Position numbers and translations under genes: made by a program. From Solirubrobacterales bacterium (GTDB lineage Bacteria > Actinomycetota > Thermoleophilia > Solirubrobacterales > Solirubrobacteraceae), in NCBI GenBank assembly GCA_003244035.1, contig QHBV01000243.1, forward strand, positions 1 to 10,375: DNA of 10,375 nucleotides. Reading direction: 5' to 3'. Below the pieces are notes generated by a model that was not told the DNA's origin, did not search any database, and saw nothing but the letters and a program-made list of their open reading frames with translations. Every line of letters begins with the position of its first letter. Within the stretch, counting starts at the first letter, position 1. Of this stretch, positions 1-6,660 are shown one piece after another.

Positions 1-402
1 GGGCTGCCGCGGATCGAGGACTTCTGCTTCATGGCGACGCAGGAACCCAACGTCTACGCCGGCCTGTCGGTGGTCCTCGGCGGCCTGATGTACGCCCGCC
101 CGCGGTTCTTTGCCAAGGTCATGGGCGAGCTGCTGTTCTGGGTCGGCGAGGACAAGATGCTGTTCGGCTCTGACTACGGCATATGGGAGCCGAAGTGGCA
201 GATCGAGGGCCTCCTGGACTGGGATTACCCGGACGAGGAGTACTCGGACTTCCCGCGGGTCAACGAGGACACCAAGCGCAAGATCCTCGGACTCAACGCC
301 GCCAAGCTGTACGGCATCGAAGTTCCGACCGGCCTCGGCGTGTCAGACAGCACGCCAGGCGCCCAGGAGGATGCCGAGCTGGTGGAAACGCCCGCGTCAT
401 GA
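1..402 (+). CDS. Amidohydrolase-fold protein of the propane monooxygenase operon (3' part)
   Basis: The frame is open from base 1 to a TGA at 400-402, so the 5' part of the gene lies outside the window and 133 residues remain. What is seen: the block LFGSDYGIWEP, with the Asp at residue 58 of the fragment, matches the late GSD/GTD active-site Asp of amidohydrolase family 2 (ACMSD-like TIM barrels). The later NAAKLYGIEVP matches the usual closing helix of that family. Established context: an amidohydrolase-like gene lies between the oxygenase genes and a DUF59 gene in actinobacterial prm/mim clusters; its biochemical role there is not settled. The stop overlaps the next start as ATGA, indicating translational coupling. 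The substrate cannot be told from this fragment. A charged tail of about 25 residues follows the fold and looks disordered. Confidence 0.85.
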   Translation, partial: GLPRIEDFCFMATQEPNVYAGLSVVLGGLMYARPRFFAKVMGELLFWVGEDKMLFGSDYGIWEPKWQIEGLLDWDYPDEEYSDFPRVNEDTKRKILGLNAAKLYGIEVPTGLGVSDSTPGAQEDAELVETPAS

Positions 403-1145
403 GCAGCATGGCCTCCGCTCCGTCGCACGGGGCGGAGGCTCGCGGCCGGTTGCGTGAGCAGGTCCTCGACGCGCTGAGCGCTGTCTACGACCCCGAGTTA
501 GACGAGCCGATCACGTCGCTTCGTTTCGTCACCTCGTGCGACGTGAACGCCGCCGGCGACGTCGAGGTCCTGCTGCGGCTGCCCACCCCGCAGTGTGCTC
601 CGAACTTCGCGTTCCTGATGGCGGCGGACGCGCGTCGCGTCACCCATCGGGTACCGGGCGTGCGCAACGTCGCCGTCACGCTGGAGGACCATTACACCGG
701 CGACGAGATCAACGCCGCGCTGAGCCGCGGTCAGGGCTTCACCGGGGCGTTTCCCGGCGAGACCGAGGATGACGACCTGGAGGCGCTGCGCGAGCTGTTC
801 ACGCGTAAGGCGCTGATCGCGCGGCAGGCCACGGCGTGCGAGGCGATGCTCGCCGGCGGGGCCACCGCCGACGAGGTGGTGAGCGCCACCGTGGCGCAGC
901 TGCCCGATATGCCTGAGGCGCGCCGAAGCCTGGAGCTGCGCGCGCAGCTGCACATCCCGGTGACGGCGGACTCCCCGGCGTTCGTGGCGCCCAACGGCGA
1001 GTCGCTGACCGTCGACCAGCTCACCCGCTGGCGGCGGATGGCGCGCCTGGTGCAGACGAGCCTCGAGGCCAACGGCGGCATCTGCCGCTCACTACTGCAA
1101 GCCCGCCACAACCTGGCGGCCGAACCCGAGGAGAATGCAGCATGA
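399..1145 (+). CDS. MIP18/DUF59-type protein with long C-terminal extension (248 aa)
   Basis: The ATG at 399 overlaps the previous stop (ATGA), and the stop overlaps the next ATG in the same way, so this gene is coupled on both sides. An ATG nine bases downstream (408) is an alternative start. Residues 18-100 look like a MIP18/DUF59 domain: an N-terminal helix, the signature DPELDEP at 31-37, and a Cys (C66, in TPQCAPNF) where SufT/PaaD-like proteins carry their reactive Cys. About 140 residues follow that are not part of the minimal domain. They are largely helical, beginning with a GAFPGE turn, and I do not recognise them. Family members act in iron-sulfur or metallocofactor assembly. From its position I infer a role in maturing the di-iron oxygenase or its [2Fe-2S] reductase. 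Confidence is high in the gene, moderate in the domain and low in the exact role. Confidence 0.85.
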   Translation: MSSMASAPSHGAEARGRLREQVLDALSAVYDPELDEPITSLRFVTSCDVNAAGDVEVLLRLPTPQCAPNFAFLMAADARRVTHRVPGVRNVAVTLEDHYTGDEINAALSRGQGFTGAFPGETEDDDLEALRELFTRKALIARQATACEAMLAGGATADEVVSATVAQLPDMPEARRSLELRAQLHIPVTADSPAFVAPNGESLTVDQLTRWRRMARLVQTSLEANGGICRSLLQARHNLAAEPEENAA

Positions 1146-2179
1146 AGGCAGCCAGGCTCCATGCCTATCACGACGCGCTGAAACTCGACAGTGTCGATGA
1201 GCCCAAGGCCGACGGGCCGTTCGACGTCGTCGTGCGGATCGGCGCGGCCGGACTGTGCCGGACCGACCTGCACATCCAGGAGGGTCAGTGGGCCGAGAAG
1301 TCGGGCGTCGCGCTGCCCTACACGCCCGGCCACGAGAACGCCGGCTGGGTCCACGAGATCGGCTCGGGCGTGACCAACGTGGAGGTGGGGGACACCGTCA
1401 TCGTGCATCCGTTCATCTCGTGTGGCCTCTGCCTGCCCTGCCGCGTCGGAGACGACATGCACTGCCTGAACGGGGCGTTTCCCGGCATCGACCGCGACGG
1501 CGGCTTCGCCGACCTGCTCAAGACCTCTGCGCGCTCCGTGGTCAAGCTCGACCCGAGTCTGGAGCCCAAGGACATCGCCGCCCTGGCCGATGCCGGGCTG
1601 ACCGCGATCCACGCTGTCAAGAAGGCGATCCCCGTGCTCGGCGCCGGCACCAAGGTGGTCGTCATCGGCGCGGGCGGCCTGGGTCACATCGGCATCCAGT
1701 GCCTCAAGGCCTACACCCCCGCCGAGGTGATCGTGATCGACCCGTCCGAGCGAGCGCTGGCGCTGGCCGGCGAGATGGGCGCCGATCAGACGGTGCGGGT
1801 CGATGGGCACAAGCACGTCGACACCGTCAAGGAGATGACCGATGGCCTAGGCGCCGAGGCGATCATCGACTTCGTTGGGGAGAAGGGCGCGATCGAGGAC
1901 GGCGTCGCGATGGTCCGCGACGGTGGCTTCTACTACGTGATCGGCTACGGGGAGAACATCAACATCCCCACGATCGACGTGATCTCCCGTGAGATCTCGT
2001 TCATCGGCAATCTGGTCGGCACCTACGCCGACCTGTCGGAGCTGATGACGCTCACCGCCCAGGGCAAGGTGACCTTGCACACCAGCACCTATCCCCTGGA
2101 CGCAATCAATGATGCGATGGCGGATCTCGATGGCGGCCGATTGCAGGGCCGCGGCATCTTGATCCCCGCCGGCGCCTGA
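1142..2179 (+). CDS. Zinc-dependent, NAD-type alcohol dehydrogenase (345 aa)
   Basis: Medium-chain dehydrogenase/reductase of normal length. Catalytic zinc ligands visible are C39 (GLCRTD), H64 with E65 (PGHENAG) and probably D150, the Cys-His-Asp set known from Rhodococcus ADH-A. The structural zinc site is complete: C94, C97, C100 and C108. The Rossmann loop GAGGLG lies at 176-181, and D200 at the end of the second strand (VIVIDPS) favours NAD(H) over NADP(H). The start overlaps the upstream stop by ATGA. In this operon type the enzyme is expected to oxidise the alcohol made by the monooxygenase (for example 2-propanol to acetone, or 1-propanol to propanal). That assignment rests on context and on the ADH-A-like zinc site; the sequence does not show the preferred alcohol. 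No disruption is seen. Confidence 0.95.
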   Translation: MKAARLHAYHDALKLDSVDEPKADGPFDVVVRIGAAGLCRTDLHIQEGQWAEKSGVALPYTPGHENAGWVHEIGSGVTNVEVGDTVIVHPFISCGLCLPCRVGDDMHCLNGAFPGIDRDGGFADLLKTSARSVVKLDPSLEPKDIAALADAGLTAIHAVKKAIPVLGAGTKVVVIGAGGLGHIGIQCLKAYTPAEVIVIDPSERALALAGEMGADQTVRVDGHKHVDTVKEMTDGLGAEAIIDFVGEKGAIEDGVAMVRDGGFYYVIGYGENINIPTIDVISREISFIGNLVGTYADLSELMTLTAQGKVTLHTSTYPLDAINDAMADLDGGRLQGRGILIPAGA

Positions 2180-2204
2180 GAGAGACACAGGAGCACTGAT
2201 ACAG

Positions 2205-3854
2205 ATGGGGAAGATCATCTTCTTCGACCACGAGGCTCGCCAGCTGCTGGCGGCGGGCGTCGACGAGCTGGCCAACACGGTCAAGGTCACGCTTGGGCCC
2301 AAGGGCCGGAACGTCGTGCTGGAGCGGCTAACCGGCGCGCCGACGATCACCAACGACGGTGTGTCGATCGCGCGCGAGATCGAGCTCTCCAATCCCTTGA
2401 AGAACATGGGAGCCCAGCTGGTCCGGGAGGTGGCCAACAAGACCAGCGAACTGACCGGCGACGGGACGACGACCGCGACGCTGCTGGCCCAGGCCATCGT
2501 GCGCGAGGGCATGAAGGCGCTCGCGGAGGGAGCCAACCCGATGCTGTTGCGCCGCGGCATCGAGGATGCGACCGAACTGGTCGTGGCCGAGCTGCGGCGC
2601 GGCGCGCGGGACGTCTCCGGCGCCGATGACCTGACCCACGTGGCGACGATCGCCGCCAAGGAGGACGAGCGCATCGGCCGTGCCGTCGCCGAGGCGCTGG
2701 ACCGGGTCGGACCCGAGGGCGTGGTCACGATCGAGGAGGCGCCGCTGCCGGGTATCGACGTGGAGTTCGTGGAGGGGATGCACGTCAATAACGGCCACTT
2801 CTCTCCCTACCTGGTGCAGGACACGCAGCGGATGGAGACCGCGTTCGAGAACCCGCACATCCTGCTCACCAACAAAGCGATCACCCACGTGCAGGATCTG
2901 ATGCCGACGCTTGACGCGGTGATGAAGAATCCCCGCCCGTTGATCATCTTCGCCGAGAAGGTGGAGGGCTCCGCGCTCGGGCTGCTGGTCCAGAACAACC
3001 AGCACGGCACGCTGCAGGCGGTTGTCGTGCGGGCACCCGGCTTCGGCCACCGCCGGATCGCCCACCTGCACGACCTGGCGGCGTTCACTGGCGGACAGGT
3101 CATCTCCGAGGACGCCGGCCTGTCGCTGGCGCAGGTCAAGCCCGAGACGTTCGGCTCCGCCCGTCGGGTCGTCGTCACCGACGACTCCACCGTGCTCGTC
3201 GAGGGCGCCGGGACCGAGCAGCAGATCGACGCGCGCCTGTCGCAGATCCGGATCGAGCTGGAGCGCGCCACCCAGGACACCGACATCGAGGTGCTGCGCG
3301 AGCGGCTGGCCAAGCTGTCCTCGAGCCTGGCGGTGATCCACGTCGGCGGCGCCACCGAGCCCGAGCTCAAGGAGAAGTTCCGCCGTACCGAGGGCGCCCT
3401 GGCAGCCACCCGCGCCGCCGTCAGCGAGGGGATCGTCACCGGCAGCGGCACCGCCCTGCTGCGCGCCGAGTCGGTGCTCGACGAGACCGGACTGGAGGGC
3501 GACTACCTTCGGGGGGCCGAGGTGATCCAGCGCGTGCTCTCCGAGCCCATGTACTGGGTTGCCCACAACGCCGGCTACGACGGCCAAGCGGTGATCGACC
3601 AGGTGCGGACGATGGCCGAGGGCCACGGGCTCAACGCGCTCACCGGTGAGTTCGGCGATCTCTTCGAGGACGGAGTGATCGATCCGCTGCGGGTCACGCG
3701 GCTGACGATCCAGCATGCCGCCTCGGTCGGCGCGCTGCTGTTGACGACGGAGGCGCTCGTCGCCGAGGAGCTGATGGCCCAGCCCGGCGCCATCATCGCC
3801 CCCGGCTTCGGGGATCTGGCCGAGGGCATGGCGCGGCCGTCCTCACCGGTCTGA
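2205..3854 (+). CDS. groL: Monooxygenase-associated GroEL-like chaperonin (549 aa)
   Basis: Full-length group I chaperonin, with an AGGAG ribosome binding site at 2189-2193 before the ATG. Clear blocks are VKVTLGPKGRNVVL (27-40), TNDGVSIAREIEL with D51, GDGTTTAT (85-92), APGFG (277-281), and IDPLRVTRLTIQHAASV near the end. Position in the operon matches the GroEL-like protein (mimG and relatives) that is known to help fold the oxygenase large subunit in Mycobacterium. Differences from housekeeping GroEL are marked. The motif EDALHATRA is here EGALAATRA, so the Asp398 equivalent is Gly397. The glycine loop reads VTGSG. The apical helix reads LVQNNQHG rather than LVVNTMRG. The C-terminus lacks the GGM repeat, and there is no groES nearby. 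I infer a paralogue specialised for its operon's oxygenase; whether it still hydrolyses ATP is open. Confidence 0.97.
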   Translation: MGKIIFFDHEARQLLAAGVDELANTVKVTLGPKGRNVVLERLTGAPTITNDGVSIAREIELSNPLKNMGAQLVREVANKTSELTGDGTTTATLLAQAIVREGMKALAEGANPMLLRRGIEDATELVVAELRRGARDVSGADDLTHVATIAAKEDERIGRAVAEALDRVGPEGVVTIEEAPLPGIDVEFVEGMHVNNGHFSPYLVQDTQRMETAFENPHILLTNKAITHVQDLMPTLDAVMKNPRPLIIFAEKVEGSALGLLVQNNQHGTLQAVVVRAPGFGHRRIAHLHDLAAFTGGQVISEDAGLSLAQVKPETFGSARRVVVTDDSTVLVEGAGTEQQIDARLSQIRIELERATQDTDIEVLRERLAKLSSSLAVIHVGGATEPELKEKFRRTEGALAATRAAVSEGIVTGSGTALLRAESVLDETGLEGDYLRGAEVIQRVLSEPMYWVAHNAGYDGQAVIDQVRTMAEGHGLNALTGEFGDLFEDGVIDPLRVTRLTIQHAASVGALLLTTEALVAEELMAQPGAIIAPGFGDLAEGMARPSSPV

Positions 3855-3886
3855 TCGGCGGGATGGCGCAGGCGCCGGCTGGGGCG

Positions 3887-4297
3887 CTATTCGGACTGGC
3901 GCCCGAGCGTGGCCACGAAGCGGTCGATCCGTCGCCGTTGGTCATCGGTCAGCGGGCCGGCCGTCTCGACGAGCAGGGTCATCGGGCCGCGGTCGCGCGC
4001 CCATCCGGTGGCGGCCTCGGTGAAGCCGGCGCCCACCCACACCAGCGGCAGCGCCTGCGCGTAGTCCATCACCGTGCGCTCCTGGCGCTCGCCGTCGGGC
4101 TCGCCGCGGATGACCGCCACGCTGAGCACGCCCAACCCGCGGGCGACCTCGTCGATCGCGGCCAGTCCGCCCTCGGCGGGCAGCAGGGCGATCTCGCCGT
4201 CGCGCAGCATCTCGCGAGCCCACCGATCCCAGCCGTCGGCACCGGCGAGCGCGGCGGGCACGCAGACGACACGAAAGCTCGGCGACGGGGTGGCCAT
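3887..4297 (-). CDS. Uncharacterised small protein (136 aa)
   Basis: I do not recognise this family. The chosen ATG at 4295-4297 begins MATPSPSFRVV; an in-frame start at 4345 would add 16 residues but would run through the divergent promoter region. The protein is soluble, with no signal peptide or membrane segment. It shows alternating strands and helices: FRVVCVPAAL, VLSVAVIRG, LPLVWVGAG and MTLLVE look like core strands of an alpha/beta fold, followed by a basic C-terminal helix (DDQRRRIDRFVATLG). The first strand and Val/Gly turns resemble a small nucleotide- or cofactor-binding fold, but no diagnostic motif is present. It faces the GroEL gene tail to tail with 32 bp between the stops, so it is not part of that operon. 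It probably has a leaderless mRNA, since a TAGCGT box ends seven bases before the start. Confidence 0.7.
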   Translation of the reverse strand: MATPSPSFRVVCVPAALAGADGWDRWAREMLRDGEIALLPAEGGLAAIDEVARGLGVLSVAVIRGEPDGERQERTVMDYAQALPLVWVGAGFTEAATGWARDRGPMTLLVETAGPLTDDQRRRIDRFVATLGRQSE

Positions 4298-4361
4298 CAA
4301 CGTGACGCTAGCGAAACGCGCTGAGCCGTAGGGTTCGCCTCCCATTCAACGGAGGAGAGCC
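4298..4361. promoter_or_regulatory. Divergent promoter region between two small genes
   Basis: This 64-bp gap separates two gene starts facing away from each other. On the minus strand the box TAGCGT (4305-4310) ends seven bases before the ATG at 4297, the spacing of a leaderless actinobacterial transcript. On the plus strand TAGGGT (4329-4334) could serve as the -10 for the gene at 4362, with GGAGGA (4351-4356) as a strong ribosome binding site five bases before its ATG. No convincing -35 element is seen for either box, so the boxes are tentative while the ribosome binding site is clear. Confidence 0.4.
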
Positions 4362-4700
4362 ATGTCGGAGATCGTCGTCGTTGGATCGTTCACCGCCCAG
4401 GAGGGCAAAGAGGCGCAGGCCACCGAGGCCTTCGAGGCGCTGATGGCGCCCACCCACCAGGAGGACGGCTGCATCATGTACGCGCTGCACCGCGGCGCCG
4501 ACGATCCGCGCCGATTGGCGTTCGTGGAGCGCTGGGCGTCCCGCGAGGCGCTCGACGCCCATCTGGCCAGCGCGCACATCCAGGACGTGCTCTCCCGCGC
4601 CCCGGACCTGTTCAGCGACGGCGGGGACATCGTCGTCTACGAGGCCGTGCCTGGCGGGCAGACCACGAAGGGCTCCATCGCCGCCCACGCGGGCGGTTGA
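4362..4700 (+). CDS. Antibiotic biosynthesis monooxygenase (ABM) fold protein, YgiN-like (112 aa)
   Basis: The length and pattern are those of the dimeric ferredoxin-like ABM family. There is a first strand EIVVVGSFTA, a helix with a Gly-Lys-Glu entry (QEGKEAQATEAFEALM), the family turn EDGCIMYALHRGADDPRR, the strand FVERWASREALDAHL and the closing strand DIVVYEAVP. The block YALHR...DDPRRLAFVERWxSREALDAHLAS is the most diagnostic. Members include quinol and other cofactor-free monooxygenases, but many have no known substrate, so no reaction can be assigned. A strong GGAGGA site sits five bases before the ATG. The gene stands alone on the plus strand between two minus-strand genes and meets the downstream one tail to tail six bases after its stop. 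A link to the upstream oxygenase operon is possible but not shown. Confidence 0.88.
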   Translation: MSEIVVVGSFTAQEGKEAQATEAFEALMAPTHQEDGCIMYALHRGADDPRRLAFVERWASREALDAHLASAHIQDVLSRAPDLFSDGGDIVVYEAVPGGQTTKGSIAAHAGG

Positions 4701-4709
4701 GCCGGCTCA
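4698..4709. repeat. 12-bp palindrome joining two convergent stop codons
   Basis: TGAGCCGGCTCA is a perfect palindrome. Its first three bases are the stop codon of the plus-strand ABM gene, and its last three, read on the other strand, are the stop codon of the minus-strand gene. It could form a short hairpin in either transcript, but there is no T-run, so an intrinsic terminator is not supported. Confidence 0.5.
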
Positions 4710-5291
4710 GCTGGGGTCAGCGGGCGCCGGCGGGTCGCCGGCGGGTGCGGCGGTGGCGGCCGGGTGCTCCGCGCCGTCACACCAGCGGCCCAGCGCGCGG
4801 TGGCCGACGAGCGTCAGCTCGCCGTCGGCCTTGATCCAGTCGCGGGCACGCAGCTCGGAGACCAGCTCGGCGGCGTCGACGGGAGCCGCGCCCTCGCCGG
4901 TGGACGCCAGCATGTTCGAACCGGGGCGTACCGTCCAGCGACCGGAGTCCAGCGCGCTCAGGGCCAGGCCCTGAGCAGCGGTCGGGAGATCCAGCGGGTG
5001 CGGACCGGGCCGCGACGGACGCGCAGCGGTCGGGTCGGGACGGCGCGCGGGCGCATCGGGGCGGCCCGGACGGCCATGCTGGGTGGACGGAACCGGTTCG
5101 GCGGGGGCGCGGCCGAACAGCTCCTCGCCACCCTCCACCCGGTCGTTGAGCCATTGACCGGCGGCATCGGCGAAGTGGCGCGCGCGTTCGGGGTCGACCC
5201 CGAACGTCCCGGCGACGTCATCGATGTTGCGTTCGACCGACCGGCTGATCTCCCGGGCGATCTCACGAAGGCGATCCTCGAAGTCACTCAC
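4707..5291 (-). CDS. Uncharacterised protein with helical N-terminus and Pro/Arg-rich linker (194 aa)
   Basis: Not recognised by family. The start is GTG (5289-5291), chosen because a TATCAT box ends seven bases before it and the coding pattern begins there. Residues 1-60 are charged and helical, beginning MSDFEDRLREIAREISRSVE, followed by GVDPERARHFADAAGQWL. Residues 61-105 are a low-complexity Pro/Ala/Arg linker. Residues 106-172 form a second compact part with a strand (GRWTVRPGSNML), a helix (DAAELVSELRARDW) and a short beta turn (KADGELTLVGHRALGRW), which recalls a small winged-helix-like unit. The Ala/Pro tail looks disordered. There is no signal peptide or membrane segment. A two-domain adaptor or regulatory role is only a guess. 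It converges on the ABM gene with six bases between the stops and carries a long inverted repeat where the linker ends. Confidence 0.75.
   Translation of the reverse strand: MSDFEDRLREIAREISRSVERNIDDVAGTFGVDPERARHFADAAGQWLNDRVEGGEELFGRAPAEPVPSTQHGRPGRPDAPARRPDPTAARPSRPGPHPLDLPTAAQGLALSALDSGRWTVRPGSNMLASTGEGAAPVDAAELVSELRARDWIKADGELTLVGHRALGRWCDGAEHPAATAAPAGDPPAPADPS
4956..4976. repeat. 21-bp perfect inverted repeat inside a coding region
   Basis: The arms GCTCAGGGCC and GGCCCTGAGC are exact reverse complements around a single central A. They fall within codons of roughly residues 105-112 (AAQGLALS) of the minus-strand 194-aa gene, at the junction between linker and C-terminal part. A 12-base piece, CTCAGGGCCAGG, recurs at 5347-5358 in the gap upstream of that gene. 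The symmetry is stronger than GC content alone would commonly give, but its role is unknown. Confidence 0.6.
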
Positions 5292-5473
5292 GCCTCAGAT
5301 GATAGGTGGCTCAGAGCCGGGTTGCGGAACTTTGTTCTCCGAGGCCCTCAGGGCCAGGAAGACGGCCACCCCTCGGGATCGGGTTTGAGTGCCGCTCCGT
5401 AGGTCCAGCGTGTGCGCGGCCCCCACGATCTTCGCCAGGCGGCGTCGGCCAGCAGCACGTCGACATCACGCGC
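5292..5473. other. Non-coding gap between two minus-strand genes
   Basis: No coding pattern is seen in this 182-bp stretch. It holds the probable -10 box of the 194-aa gene at its left end and a short GGCCC-TCA-GGGCC hairpin (5343-5355). The hairpin lies downstream of the LtrA gene and could fold in its transcript, but lacks a following T-run. Confidence 0.5.
5299..5304 (-). promoter_or_regulatory. Probable -10 box for a leaderless transcript
   Basis: On the minus strand the box reads TATCAT, fitting the actinobacterial TANNNT consensus. Seven bases separate it from the GTG start at 5291, so transcription would begin at or very near the start codon. A GAGG lies only one base from the GTG, too close to serve well as a ribosome binding site, which supports leaderless initiation. 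The -35 region is weak (TTCCGC, about 19 bases upstream). Confidence 0.45.
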
Positions 5474-6646
5474 TCACGGCGCGCCGGCCTCACGGCGCCG
5501 GGTCCGCAGCGGCTCGTACTCCCAAATCGACAGGGCGGTGAGGACGCCGGCGATCAGCAGCCCCAGAACGATCGCCGAGACGTGGGTGGCGATCACGCCC
5601 ATCACCAGCAGGACGCCGATCGCGGCCACGCGCTTGGGATTACTGGTGGCGATCATCCGGTAGCGGAACAGCAGCTCCCCGGTCAGGTAGACGATCGGTC
5701 CGGCCAACGTGATCGCCGCGTGCGCGCCGTCGAGCGTCTGTCCGGGGTCGGCGGCCAGGTAGTCGGCTCCCACCGCGCTGAGGATGATCCCGGCCACGAT
5801 CGGAAGGTGCAGGTAGGTGTAGGCGTCTCGGGCGAGGGCCACGGCATCCTCGCTGTCGCGCATCTGCTGGCGCGAGTGGACGGCGGCCTCACCGAAGTAC
5901 AGCCACCACAGGGCGGCGGTCTGCACGAAGGCGGTCGCCAGGGCGGCGACCACCGACGCGGTGAGCCCGGCCCGGGCGGCCCCGGCCCCGGCCCCAGTGA
6001 GCACGATCGACTCCCCCAGCGCGATGATGATGAAGCCCTGGCAGCGCTCGGCGAAATGCGAGCCCTCGACCGACTGGCCGACATGGGTCAGCCGTCCCCC
6101 GCGGGGAACCCAGTACCAGACCAGGGGCGCGGTGAGCTCGATGATGAGCGCCGGGGCCCACAGCAGGATGCGCTGGCCGCCGCCGAGCAACCCGCCGGCC
6201 AGCCACAGAACGCCCGCGACCGCGCTCCACGCCAGCAGGCGCGCGAACGTCGAGCCCAGCGGATGGCGGCCTCGCAGCAGCAGCGCGCCGCCGAGGTTGC
6301 GCCCCACCTGGAGCCCGACGTAGGCGCAAGCGAACAGGAAGCCGTGACGGGCGAACGCCTCCGGCAGCGCCGCGGACATCAGCAGGCTGGCCAGGGCGAC
6401 CGCCACCAGCAGAAGGCGCACCGGGGTCGACTCCGGGTCCAGCCAGTTGACCATCCAGGTCGTGTAGATCCACGCCCACCAGACGATCAGCAGCAGGAAC
6501 GCCATGTGCCACAGCGATGTCCAGTCCAGTCGCGTGATCAGCAGGTGCGACAGCTGGGTGATCGCCAGCACGTAGACCAGGTCGAAGAACAGCTCGACGG
6601 TGGTGGTCTCCTGGGCGTCTCCGTCGCGGGAGCGCAGATGGGCCAC
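5474..6646 (-). CDS. LtrA-family polytopic membrane protein (390 aa)
   Basis: Low temperature requirement A family (PF06772 type), complete by length and motifs. The N-terminal signature VELFFDLVYVLAITQLS lies at 17-33. HFAERCQGFIIIALGESIVLTG (starting at residue 197) carries the conserved central motif, and YLHLPIVAGIILSAVG (278-293) the third. About ten hydrophobic segments span the protein, so it lies in the cytoplasmic membrane. The GTG start at 6644-6646 lies 14 bases after the stop of the degraded ligase gene, without a good ribosome binding site between them, so it may once have been read from that transcript. The last residues are basic (RTRRREAGAP) and probably cytoplasmic. The family was named from a Listeria cold-growth mutant and its biochemical function is unknown. 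A (GGCCCC)n run near 5975-5997 encodes an Ala/Gly loop. Confidence 0.93.
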   Translation of the reverse strand: MAHLRSRDGDAQETTTVELFFDLVYVLAITQLSHLLITRLDWTSLWHMAFLLLIVWWAWIYTTWMVNWLDPESTPVRLLLVAVALASLLMSAALPEAFARHGFLFACAYVGLQVGRNLGGALLLRGRHPLGSTFARLLAWSAVAGVLWLAGGLLGGGQRILLWAPALIIELTAPLVWYWVPRGGRLTHVGQSVEGSHFAERCQGFIIIALGESIVLTGAGAGAARAGLTASVVAALATAFVQTAALWWLYFGEAAVHSRQQMRDSEDAVALARDAYTYLHLPIVAGIILSAVGADYLAADPGQTLDGAHAAITLAGPIVYLTGELLFRYRMIATSNPKRVAAIGVLLVMGVIATHVSAIVLGLLIAGVLTALSIWEYEPLRTRRREAGAP

Positions 6647-6660
6647 GGTCGGCGGCGTGG

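Noticed and set aside
744..1486. The 15-base sequence GGGGCGTTTCCCGGC occurs twice (744-758 and 1472-1486)
   Set aside because: Both copies encode the same GAFPG turn in two different proteins; with no further similarity around them this looks like coincidence of codons rather than a repeat element.
731..1816. Long antisense frame across the DUF59 and dehydrogenase genes
   Set aside because: It spans two genes whose own frames carry clear motifs and coupling overlaps; its translation has no recognisable domain.
2328..3716. Long open frame antisense to the GroEL gene (462 codons)
   Set aside because: It mirrors the codon structure of an unmistakable GroEL on the plus strand; its translation is rich in His, Gln, Gly and Leu without any family motif.
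3863..3895. GGCGCC-rich hairpin as a terminator after GroEL
   Set aside because: The best stem is about five base pairs, imperfect beyond that, and has no T-run; it cannot be called a terminator.
5967..5997. GGCCCC-rich run as a possible repeat element
   Set aside because: It encodes an Ala/Gly loop in frame within LtrA and has only about three units.
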